DNA from: Tetraselmis striata
Lineage: Eukaryota > Chlorophyta > Chlorodendrophyceae > Chlorodendrales > Chlorodendraceae
Direction: 5' to 3'
Length of the DNA stretch: 64,000 nt
Assembly (NCBI GenBank): GCA_006384855.1
Contig: VCJN01000206.1
Span: forward strand, 124,001 to 188,000
Below, piece by piece: positions 44,036 to 54,425 of this stretch (the stretch's first letter is position 1; each line of letters starts with the position of its first letter). Under the pieces are notes generated by a model. It did not search any database. It saw nothing but the letters and a program-made list of their open reading frames with translations, and was not told the DNA's origin. The position numbers were made by a program, and so were the translations under genes.

Positions 44036-44324
44036 AAATCGCTCGCGCTGTCTCCTAGATCGGCAAAATAATCTATGAGTCGGATCTACGACTAAGAATC
44101 TAGTGGCTTTTCGAATATGGGCTCAAGCGCACCGGACTTGCCGGAAACATACTCGGCACAAATATATGAGGTTCATAGATTGAACATAGATTTGAGCAAA
44201 TCTATATGACGACAAAATCACATGTCCGACCTTGGTCAATGTTTTTGGTAAATGTGCGACGAAATGTGAAATATGCGAGCAATAAGAATAGCGACAAAAT
44301 CGCTATTATAATAATCAACTAAGC

Positions 44325-44490
44325 GGCGCTTCGCGCCGGGAATCTGTGGAGGTGCCCCTACCTCTTGGGTTGAGCGTGGTGCGGGATGCGGGCCGCTTTT
44401 AGCCGGCTTGCAGTGTTGATCTTGTAATAATACTGTTGTTTCCGGGTAATAATGCTTTTAGCGTTAGATTTGTCAGTAATTTATTTTCAA
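44325..44490. repeat. Short repeat shared with 29.7 kb
   Basis: Same orientation as 29715-29862. Its complement contains GGCTAAAAGCGGCCCGCATC and CTCAACCCAAGAGGTAGG, the two end motifs of the copy A/B repeats. It looks like an internally deleted, inverted member of that family. Confidence 0.8.
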
Positions 44491-44678
44491 AAGAGACGTA
44501 AAAGTAAAGTAAAGTTCGCCCCGGGACATCGGCCGAAGCCGCCCCAGCACTTGACCTCGTGCGCCAACTGCAGTCGTAGGTCTGGCATAGCCCATAGACC
44601 ATTGCCTCATTCGAACCCCGAAGGGCTAATGCATCTACCGAGGAAACCCGGGACACGCCGGGCCGATATTGCCGAAAT

Positions 44679-44750
44679 ACATCGGCCAGGAATCGAACCC
44701 GGTACCTCTCGCACACGAGACGACCGCTCTACCGAGCGGACAAGGGATGT
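44679..44750 (-). other. tRNA-like sequence, probably SINE-type or pseudogene
   Basis: 72 bases on - have tRNA layout. The ends ACATC and GATGT pair. A D-arm-like stem is CCGCTCGGTAGAGCGG, and a T arm is CCGGGTTCGATTCCTGG with a perfect B-box (GGTTCGATTCC). The anticodon arm is poor (TCTCG-TGTG-CGAGA, loop too short) and the acceptor stem pairs only five of seven positions. It is therefore unlikely to be a working tRNA. A tRNA-derived SINE head is more likely. Confidence 0.5.
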
Positions 44751-44781
44751 ACCTTGTTGAGACGTATTATTTTGTAAAACA

Positions 44782-45800
44782 GATTAAATTTGCAAGCCGC
44801 GTAAAAGCGGGCCGCTGACTACTGGTGTGCATTACAAAAAGGCCGGTACCCAACCCACCGCTAAAAGTTGTATTACCCCCCCCCCCCCCCCCCCCCCCAA
44901 AAAAAGCAGCACTACAAGATCAGCAATACAGTACAAGCCGCCTACAGGCGGCCCGCATCCCGTACGAGGCCGCGCAGGTCGGGCCGGTCGTCAGGTCTAC
45001 GGGGCGGGCACGGCGCGAATCGCCACGCCCGCCGCCTGTACCGGCACCGGACGCCGGACGCCGTCGCTCGACCGTCGCCCGTCCGTCGACGGACGCCGGG
45101 CCCCGGGTCGGCGGACTGCCCCCGCACCGCGGCGACCCCTTTTTACAGCATCATTTTACAGCAAATATATTCTGCTGCTAGCTCATGTAATTATATACTC
45201 GCACCACCGTATATACCCGGGTCGGCGGACTGCCCCCGCACCGCGGCGACCCCTTTTTACAGCACCAGCATACCTGGACTACCGTATCTTTCGCGGATGT
45301 GGCGAACGAACGTGATAGTTCACGTTATATCGTTCGGACATTAGGCGAGTGAAGTAAGCAGGTAAGTACAACGGCACTTACCTGCCAAGCCCCCGCACCG
45401 CTAACCCCGCACCGCTAACACCGCTAACCCCTGGACTACCGTATAGGTAAGGAATAGTCGCTGAATAGTCTCGCTTGCTGATTCAGCAATGAAAACGCGC
45501 TGCGGTACCGCGTTATTTTGGCGTTTTAGACGAATACATGACGTGCCTGGGCTAGAATACACGCGCATCCATTCAGAATCTTACCGTCGTCGGAGGTGTG
45601 CCTAGAAATCAAACGAGCTCAGATCGAACGTATGACGGTTCATACGCGAAGACGCAGCACTGGAGGACGGACGGAGGACGGACGCCTAAAAATCCGTGAT
45701 AGAACCGTATTGCAACCGGTATCGATTCTCACGTATTCCAGGCGATTTCGGACGCGGCTCTCCTTTTCCTCCGCTCAACCCAAGAGGTAGGGGAATTAAG
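44782..45800 (+). repeat. GC-rich repeat family, copy B
   Basis: Direct copy of 41577-42310 with extra material: a C tract at 44876-44898, a ~45 bp internal duplication (GGGTCGGCGGACTGCCCCCG at 45106 and again at 45221), and short CCGCTAACCCC repeats at about 45388-45432. Together the two copies flank the LINE and the short inverted member. Confidence 0.85.
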
Positions 45801-48289
45801 TCGCGCTTCATTAACCGGCGTATATTGCACGTACGCTCGAATAATCAGATGTCGACATTGAGGAAGGATTCTATTCGTTACGCTTTTTTAACATATACAG
45901 TCATCACGGATGGAATGGGACTAACCGATAGTCCGACAATAGGTTGGTTGGTTGTGAGATCCACCCGCCCCGCCCAGCCAACCCGCTCATCATATGCAAT
46001 CGATTTCCGCCCCACCTCACGCCGGTCAAATATTAGTACGACCGGCTGTGCACAGCATGAACCGATGAATCGTTGACTTGGCGGCCAGGGCTGCGCGGGG
46101 TGAGTCAGGGCGGGGAGGGTGCGGCGCACGGTGGAAGCTAGTTGGTCGTGACAGAGAGGAGTCGCGATGACCCGCGACGAGGGCGGCCACGACTCGCGAA
46201 GCAAGTTCCCGCCAACATCCGTCGCGTAGCTGTACGGTACAGCTAGGCGACGCACGGGTCCGGTCGACTACGGAGGGGAGGGGACGGCTGTGGGTTGCGG
46301 CGGCTATGCATCCTCCGCCGCGCCGGGGTGGGGCCATGGGGCTGGCATCCATCGCCCCTTCGGTTTATGCTTGGCGCCTCGACGACGCATCCATCTCCTA
46401 TATGTCATTTCGGGCACGATCGTACCGATAGTCCAGGTACGGAATATGGTTTAAAACTTGTATTCGAATGCATTGAAGGTTTGGTTACACGGGGTAGAGT
46501 CGGGCAAAGGTAGAGTACTACTACGGGCGGCATCCCGGGGGGCGCCAGGGGCGGCCATGCACTACATACGCTATGTACCATGGTTGGCGGTGCGCCCGTG
46601 GCGTCCACCGGCAGACGAAGGGCCGGCGGTGTTCTCTCGGAGGTACTTCACGACACGTGCAGGGCCACGGACTGGCGGGCCGTACAGCGGCGTACCCAAA
46701 AAGCGACGACAACAGCCGGACGCATGGGTTTCCATGACGGGGGCGAGCGTAATCGGCCTGACGATATATACGCTGCGTAGTTCCACCATCTCGCGGGGCA
46801 GAGCCAAGAAGTGCTCACCCAAACGCCCCGCCCTCCATAACGCACGGCACGGAACGGTGGCGGCGCTGCATTGGGCGCGTGGACTTGGCCTCGAGGGAGA
46901 ACTTGGTGCGTAGGTTCGCGTTGGTGCGCTGCGTAGCCCGGCTGAGAGGCGGCATGGACGGCGATGGTGTTGCGGTAGCCGCCTGTGACCGCCATTACGT
47001 CTAGCACTAGGTGTGCCCCCCCCCCCCCCCCCCCCCCCCCAAATCTCGCCGGACCACGTCGCCATGGCGGGACGCATCGCTGGGCCCCCACAGTCCATGT
47101 AGTTTCATATGCACTGCTTCGTCTTTAGGGGCGCCCGACTCGAGTTGCACTCGTTCGAGGACCGAAGCGATAGCTGCGTGCCAAGCGCCGGCGCAGGGGC
47201 ATCGGACGATGTGGCGTTCCAAGGCCTCGTCAGAAGCCTTCGGGGATAGGTCGCAATGAAGGAAGGTATCCTCGGGTCCGAGCGCGCCAGCGCCCAGAGT
47301 CGCAATGCCGCTGCACTACTTGCGCATGGCATCATGGGAATCGCACGCGTCCACAGCATAACCGGCGAACATGTTGGAGGGTCGGTAAGCGACGCTCTTG
47401 TGACCAAACCGGGAAAGCATGCGAATTCGCTCGGCCGTATTGGCTAGTGCGAAGACGTCGAAAAAGGTGCGCGTGCGGCGCGTGTGGGCAAGGGTTGCAT
47501 CGACCTAGGAAAAGCCACTGGGTTTCTTCGTCGCGGATTTGAGGCGCGGGAATTCGAATAGATCCGTATCATGGATTCATTATATCACATAATATGTGAT
47601 TACTTTCTTCGAATAGCGACCATATCAATGAAAAATCGTCACAAATCGCAGATGAGCAATATGCGACGTCACAAATTGGCTTCCAATTGTTTTAGATTCT
47701 CGCGAATCTGAGAGAATTGGCATCTAATATGCGACGTCGGAGATTCGACGTCGTGGGCATTTTGGACCCGTCCGGTGTGTTTCCAAGCCCCACCGCGCCC
47801 GCCCTGCCCATCGCGCCCGCTCCGCCCGCCCCGTCGCAACACTCCCGCCAACCCAAGCCCGTTGCCGCACCCATCGGGCGACATAGTGGCGGGTCCCTAG
47901 CCACCTCGCGCCATGCGCGCCCTTAGTCCCGCCGGGCGGGCCGCTGACCGGTGAGGTAGCCGCATACAATGACCGAGACGGCGAGACTGGCCATGATACA
48001 ACAACGGCGGGCAGTATAGACCGGAGGTCGGTTGAGCACATGCTTACACACCCACTCGCACATGATGTGTTCTTCGCGATATGCTGAGTTGGGGTGGCAT
48101 GTGGTGTTGTGGTGCGCAGTCGTTGTGTTGGTGGCGGCGGCCCATCCGGCGGGGCGCCGCAGTACCGAGTAGTAATGGCATCGGTGTACATGTGCTTGTA
48201 TAATAGTGATATGAGGTCAAAACTTCTCACTTTCCCGCCTGCCCTTAACACGGGGTGAAGTACTGCGTATGTACTAAATCCGGGCGAGT
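45801..48289. other. No secure gene; decayed repeat-like DNA
   Basis: On -, about 47330-47030 encodes TFLHCDLSPKASDEALERHI and VRCPCAGAWHAAIASVLERV, a Cys/His pattern resembling the zinc-finger end of LINE proteins. It is short and isolated, so I treat it as a possible fragment only. A C tract lies at 47012-47040. The rest shows no recognisable protein. Confidence 0.35.
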
Positions 48290-49590
48290 CGGTGCGCCTA
48301 CTGGTGCTGATAGTGGAATCATGTGAAACTGTGGACCGACCGACGACCGCACGACCCACCACCGGGCCAACTGCCAGCCAGCGCCCACAGAGGCGTGAAG
48401 AGCAGGCTCCACAAGCAAGAGACCTCACTACAGCCACCATGGCCATGATCAGACTCGAGGAGCAACAAAAGGCCGCGGTAGGCGCCACTCTCGATGCGCC
48501 GCGCAGCGGCAGAACCCAACCCCCTAAGATCCGAACAGCCATTGCCTCAAAAAAATTCACAGGCACCCGACTCCCACCTGCTGCCCGCCGCCGCACCTCC
48601 GCGTTCTGAATCGCTTGTCCCGCTTGCCCCCAAGTTACGATCTCCCCTCCGGTGCCGACGGTGCCACACAAGTCGTCATTAGTCGCCATGATTCAGCGAC
48701 CTGGTGACCCGCAACCGTGCGACGGGGGACGAGCCGTATGTGTTTGAGCCCGATCCGCACCCCCAGCCCCAAGCTCGGGGAACATCACACATTAACTCAC
48801 GACGTCCGTGTGGTGACCCGGCGCGCCCCTATGCCAGCTGCCGCCGATTCGGCACGGGCGAGCAGAGCCATACTCACCACTTACACCGGGTCCGACACGG
48901 AACTCGTCGCAGTCAGTTCCATGCACGTACATAGGCGGGAGAGTATGGCGACTATTTGCCAACCGGCGCTGACTACAACCGACCTGACGGCGATGCACCA
49001 CGGCCAGCTCCCCCGGGAGCTCCGCCACCACCAACTACCCAGCCACAAGCGGCCCACCCCCGGGCCGCGGCAGCCCCTCAGGACACGGAAATGGACGACG
49101 ATGACCCGCCATCTGACGTCGACCAGCCGGCGACAAGCGTCGATCCAGCCCTGCACTCCGAACCCGCTCCACCGGCCGCAACCCACGCCCCCACCGCGAC
49201 CAGGGAGGCCTCGGAGGCCACCGACCCCCCCCCCCCCCCCCGGAGCATACATCCACAACCAACACACCAGCCCAGGCGCCCCGCATGGCTCAGCTCGCGG
49301 CCGAGGCCCACTGCCTCCGTCGCCCCCCGCGCCGGACGTTCCCCCTGCAATTGCCGCTGGTGGGCGGTCTGCTGTTAATCTCATCCGCCGGCCAGGCGCC
49401 AAACCCCAAGCCGGACTCACGCCCGCGACTATCAGCGCCCCAACCCAAGAAATACAGGCGTTGTTAGGCGATACGCCCGGAATTGCATATTTTCGAATTT
49501 ACCCACACATATCCCTGGCCGCCAGTAACAGACAGTGTATCGCCCGACCCGCAGGCTTGGTACATGCACCCGACAAAATCGTCATGTCAT
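48290..49590 (+). other. Proline-rich frames, possibly a decayed LINE ORF1
   Basis: Frame 48292-48609 and the frame around 48950-49378 have repeat-element-like compositions (for example PQDTEMDDDDPPSDVDQPA). They contain a C run at 49227-49240 and a stop before the second part. No conserved motif was found. Confidence 0.25.
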
Positions 49591-49591
49591 T

Positions 49592-50325
49592 ATCCAGCGA
49601 AGCGTCGATTTTTTCGGCGGTGAGCTTTATTGCCGTACGGGGACCCGTATAGTGCGGATCGGGATTATAGGTGCATGACCAAAGCGCTTATCTACTGGAA
49701 TGTACTACTAAGTACTATAATCCACCCGCCCGCCCGCCCGCCCACGGTTCTTAATTACACAGCCGTCCGATTACGATCTCACGGTTGGGAGGTACTGGTA
49801 CTGGTACTCGCTACTCGCTGCTGGTAATGGAAAAAAATAGTACTCGCTAGTCGTCACAACCGCTTATCTGCTGACATGTACCAAGCAAGTGCTATAATCT
49901 GGTGTTGGAGCCCGCTACTGGTACTCGCTACTCGCCACTGGTAAGGATTACTCGCTACTCGCCTACCAAGGGCTTTCCGTAACTGGATCGCTGCCTAAAC
50001 GGCCGTCGTAGGGACGCTGCAAGGGTTTCACTGGTGCCAGTCCTGTCCCGGAGGCGAAAAGATTTGGAAAAAATGGTACTCGCTAGTCGTCACAAACGCT
50101 TATCTACTGATATGTTCTAGTAAGTATTATAATCCGGTGGAACCGCCGCTCGAAACGCTGCGCCAGGTAACTTCTATGCAATAAGCCACACGCGAGTTCC
50201 TAGTCGCCACTTCAAAGCGCTGGCAATGCAATTCATGGAATTGTAGGCCAGTGATACAGTACCCGTTGCTTTAAATTTTCTGAAAAATCGACGCATCGCT
50301 GATTCAACTGTCAAGTTACTTCATA
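49592..50325 (+). repeat. Interspersed element, copy 1 of an inverted pair
   Basis: Runs from AGCGTCGATTTTTTCGGCGG to CGCATCGCTGATTCAACTG. The reverse complement occurs at 63010-63625. It contains TGGTACTGGTACTCGCTACT-type microsatellite, a CCCG/CCCA tetranucleotide stretch at 49727-49745, and a nested LINE tail. Confidence 0.88.
49962..50070 (+). mobile_element. LINE 3' tail fragment
   Basis: Matches 43930-44035: AGGGCTTTCCGTAACTGGAT, AAACGGCCGTCGTAG and CAAGGGTTTCACTGGTGCCA, then GGCGAAAA. It sits inside the element at 49592-50325. Confidence 0.85.
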
Positions 50326-51182
50326 TGCATGATACTAAGCCAAAAAGATTAAAGATGCTGCAGGGCATCGTAGCCCCCACCCCACCAACCTAGCCGGCTC
50401 AGCGGTACATAAATACTGAGCACTCTACATCTTTTCCGGTTAGCTCCCCTCCCCCAACACACCTCAGCAACAACACCAGGCAAGACGCCTCGGGCTGCCT
50501 TAGTTCGCATGTTGAGCTCTGCATGGGATGGTTCTGACTTAGGCAGGGACAACAGGGGGGCGGTGATGTCTAAGCAATAGTCCGCTAAACGGGGGAGGGG
50601 CTAGGAAATATAGGAGGATGGCCGATAGATTGAGCTGTGATAACACTTTGTGTTCCTCACTGTGGCTAGAGATAGCATGTCCTTAAAACAATTCAGTCTG
50701 AGCGAGTGGATGCAGCAGACTAGCACTTGTAATCAATTAAATTTCAATTTTAGTTGATATGAGGTCTGAGTTATATTCGAATAAAGCCCGTCACAGATAT
50801 TTCGTCATTTGTCATTGATTAGCTGCACGGAATACGAGAATACGGAAGTTGCGTGTATTATGATGATATGATGATTATTGCTAGATATGATGATGAATCG
50901 ATGATGTGATGACTACTCGCAATATGACGAAATCTATAATTCGAGTAGGGGCTCAAATAACTCGTCTTCGTCTTCGAATAAAGCCGTCGCGACATTACCT
51001 GTGGAGGCATGCAAACCACCGAATTGGCGGTCGCATTTGTGGTCGAAGCGGTCGTGAAACAACTTTGAGAACCACGACTTAATATAACAAGAAACTCCGG
51101 AGCATATTGCAATACTTTGGGATTCCCGTGAATTTCCAATATCGTGCAGCAACAGAGCTGCCGAGCGAGGGTCTAGACAAGG
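50326..51182. other. AT-richer region, no gene seen
   Basis: No family-like protein is encoded. A degenerate TGATGA/TATGATGAT repeat lies at about 50861-50930. Confidence 0.5.
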
Positions 51183-52036
51183 GTAGTTGTGCCGAACTCA
51201 GTTCAGTTTGGGGTAGTTCGGGAGTTCGCCCCGAATTCAGTTCGGACTAAACTGCGTCGAAAATCGCCTGAACTAAAGGTCTACGCGGCCTACACCGTAA
51301 ATTAGCATATATTATGACCCCAACGAGCTGTTGCAATGTCGCCCGTATATATAAATGGAGTTACGGTGCCCTACGGTAGTGAGAAACTTGCCGCGCCCAT
51401 GCATATAACCCCTTTAGATAAGATGCTTGCACCAATTGGTGCACCGGCCGCCATCCAGCTGTCCGGCGGAAAACACTTCCACACTCCAACAACCAATGAA
51501 ACCTCAACCCTGTCCATAGTCAACCTGATATGGAATCGCCGCCCATCACATCTCATGAACGCGGCAATGAGGTCATGGAGACATCTAACGACCTACACCA
51601 ACTGTTGCGTACATGTTGCCACTGCGTTTTACACAATGCATCAGCCAGTCGTTCTAGGCATATTCAGATTGCAGTTCGGTCGTAGTTTGGAGGTAGTGCG
51701 CTGGTAGGTCGGACCAATAAACTCGGTTCAGTTATGTTTTGTTGGTGGAGTGCCCGCGCGCGGTAGGGGTATCACCGTCATAATTTGGGGTTGTTAGTTC
51801 CGGAGTTTAGGGATTTTATTAGTAGTCAGGTTCGTGCGTGAACGCCTGAGGACTAAACTGCCTTTATTTTTGGCGGGGCCCTCCTATCCCTTCACGGCGC
51901 CCTGGATTGCCGGTTCAGTCCGAACTGCGGAATTGTTCGTTCAGTTCGTTCCGAACTGTATTCGGCCGAACTCCCTGAATTCAGCTCGGTCCGAACCGAA
52001 CTCACCTGATGCGAGTTCGGCTCAATCCTGGCCTAG
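51183..52036. mobile_element. MITE-like element with GTTCAGTTCGG-type ends
   Basis: The left end has GCCGAACTCAGTTCAG and CGAATTCAGTTCGGAC. The right end has GGTTCAGTCCGAACTG, CGTTCAGTTCGTTCCGAAC and GAGTTCGGC. These are inverted and partly palindromic. A LINE fragment (51739-51911) is embedded near the right end. The open frame 51336-51707 inside it is not recognised. Confidence 0.55.
51739..51911 (+). mobile_element. Decayed LINE fragment
   Basis: Matches 43468-43631 of the LINE coding region, with indels: TGTTGGTGGAGTGCCCGCG, GGGTTGTTAGTTCCGGAG and TTTATTAGTAGTCAGGTT. The coding frame is lost. Confidence 0.88.
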
Positions 52037-52143
52037 ACCCGTGCCTACGAGGACTCTACTAATCCTGGCATCCCCGACCTGCTTGTCAATCTCGCAGTTC
52101 TCTGTAAGTCAGTCTGCTCTCTGTGCAACTCTTCCTTCTCAAA

Positions 52144-53446
52144 ATGCCAAAAATGGCTTCCCCATCGCACATCCCTCACGGCGACTGGCTCATGCGCCAG
52201 GTCTAGGCCGCCAGCGCCGCTGCCAAAGCGGAGAGGGCCGCCGCCATGAAGATCGACGCCGTTATGTCCCTGGCGCCAAACGCGCGCCCCGTGGACGCCG
52301 AGCCGCACTTCCAGCTCCTCCAGGACCGCGCCGAAAAGGCGGAGTCCGCCGTCTAGACTTCGATACGGCCGCCGCCTGCGTCCACGCCGCCAGCCAGCCA
52401 GCCCCGGTGCCCGCCGCTGCTCCCGTGACCGCTCAGGGAGTCGCAGCTCCCGCCAAGCGTAGTCCGGACGACAAAGCGTTCGTCGAGACCGTCAAGGCAC
52501 CAAAAGGTACTTGCGGGACCACCTACATTTGGACGGACGCCAACGGCGCCATCCACGCCCGCCACACCTACGAGGCCTCAGTCATGCAAGCCGAGATCGA
52601 CGCTCTACACGGACGAGTGTGCGAGCAAGGAGGCAGCCAGTGGAGGGCACCTGGAGCTGCTGCAGTGGATGAGGGAGCAGGGCTGCCCCTGGGATGCGAA
52701 CCTCTGGGGAGAAAGAGCAGTATGTGTTCTTGCAGCCGAAGGAGGGCATCGGGCTGTGATTCATTCAGTGGACAAGGCAGCATGGCTACCCTTGGCATGA
52801 GTTCATATGCAGTAGGGCAGCCGGCGGAGGGAACTTTGAGTTGCTGCAGTGGCCGTGGACGCAGGACTGCCCCGGGAATGGAGGCACCTGCGCCTTGGCA
52901 TCCAGGGGAGGGCATTTTGAGATACTTCAGTGGGCTACCGCGCAGGGCTGCCCCCTCGACGGAGATGCCTGCACAGGTGCCGCCCAAGGAGGGCGCCTGC
53001 ATGTGCTTCAGTGGCTGAGGGCGCAGGGCTGTCCGTGGCATGAAGACACATGTTTTTTTGCCGCCGGAGAAGGGCACCTGGAGGTGTTGCAGTGGGCCCG
53101 TGAGCAGGGCTACCCCTGGGATGAACGCACCTGCAATGCCTTAGCCTTACAAGGGAACCTTCAGTGGTTGCAGTGGGCCCATGGGCAGGGCTGCCCCTGG
53201 GGTGAAGTATACACATGTGTCTCTGCCGCCGGAGAAGGTCACTTGGAGGTGCTTCAGTGGCTGATAGCGCAGGGCTGCCCCTGGGATGCCGAGGCTTGCT
53301 ACGCAGCAGCTTCTGGAGGTTCTGAGAGAGGTGGCAGTCGAGATGGGCGCATTGCGGTAGCAAAATGGATTGAGCAGGTCACCGATATCTGGTCATGGCA
53401 CGCACACAATGCCCATAATTTCGTGTTCGGTTGCATCGTAGCATAG
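52144..53446 (+). pseudogene. Ankyrin-type repeat gene, frame-broken
   Basis: From about 52625 the translation shows the ~27-residue repeat xGGHLExLQWAxxQGCPWDxxTC. One unit lies in a different frame at 52625-52690 (GHLELLQWMREQGCPWDAN). Six units then run continuously from about 52830 to 53310 (FEILQWATAQGCPLDGDACT; LEVLQWAREQGYPWDERTC), ending at TAG 53444-53446. Upstream, 52144-52370 reads MPKMASPSHIPHGDWLMRQ and EPHFQLLQDRAEKAESAV with in-frame TAG codons, and a further part in another frame contains TYIWTDANGAIHARHTYEA. Such repeats mediate protein binding and are expanded in algae and giant viruses. At least two shifts and two stops indicate decay. The last six repeats alone could still be translated from a start near 52841. 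Confidence 0.75.
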
Positions 53447-54425
53447 AGAGCTCTGTGAGACTTCACCTCTGGAGAGGGGGCGGGGGGGGGGGGGGGGGGG
53501 GTGTGCCTGCCGCAGATCAGCCTCTATACATTGCGCACCGTCTTGCTGCTCTGCCTGGAGTCTTGGATGAGTAGAGTATGCGCCCCTGAGACAACGCTTG
53601 TGACGCAGCAGCCCAATTTGGCCCAACATGTGCCTGCGCTTGGGATAGCCAACATCCTCAATAGCGGCAGTTGGCCAGCAGGACGATAGTTTCCCAGCAG
53701 CCACCAAGCGGTAGCCCTTTTCATGTACCATTCTGACGGGGCGCATGCTTGGTTCATTTTCTCGCACACTGCTTACTTTCTGCAATACGTAGCCATGTCA
53801 CTATCTACACACTCTACATGTGGCACATCTCGAGAAAAGGCTTCGGCACATATACAGTCAGGGATGCTACCTATTGGTCAGAGCCATGCCGGGCCTGCAG
53901 TGGATCCCCGTGCAGAATTACAGTCGAACTCCTGTGAACGACAATATGATTACATAGCCCGTGTTACATGTCAAATATGTTACAGCAGTGTTACCGCTCC
54001 GAAATGGCTACACGAGTACAGCATCCGCAATGGTACTTCCGCAAAGGCCCTCTTGCGTGGCTCTGGCGGACAATTCTTCAGACCGATTGCGTTATTCATG
54101 CAAGAGGGGATGACCTTTGGCAAACCCAGGCAGTGCGTGCTGAGCACTTATTCATACCGGCGGGTGATGCGTGCTGGCAGTGATGATGAGTGAGATCCCT
54201 GTGGCGTGCAGGGAGATATAATGCAAAGGTAGGATCACAAAAACACCACGGTGTTTGTAGTGCGATGAATTACATTTGGCATAGTCAGCCGTAAACATAT
54301 ACAAGATGGATTCATTTTCAATATATTCCAGGCATTTTTTCTCTACTGCCTCACGATACATCTTCGCCGCTGCCAAGATGAGCTACAGCCGTCGCAGCGA
54401 GTCCGCAAACGGCACGCCCGCGCGC
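53447..54425. other. No recognised gene; G tract
   Basis: A G tract at 53481-53501 lies just after the ankyrin frame. The open frame 53723-54193 has no motif. Both neighbours end toward this region. Confidence 0.45.

Noticed and set aside
47007-47330. Minus-strand Cys/His fragment (VRCPCAGAWHAAIA)
   Set aside because: Possible LINE zinc-finger remnant, but too short and isolated to annotate as a gene.
51834-53018. A 394-codon open frame across the MITE end and the ankyrin region
   Set aside because: It mixes repeat-element sequence with out-of-frame ankyrin repeats. The repeats read properly in another frame.
53723-54193. 156-codon open frame after the ankyrin pseudogene
   Set aside because: No family pattern, and it lies between two 3' ends; likely chance.
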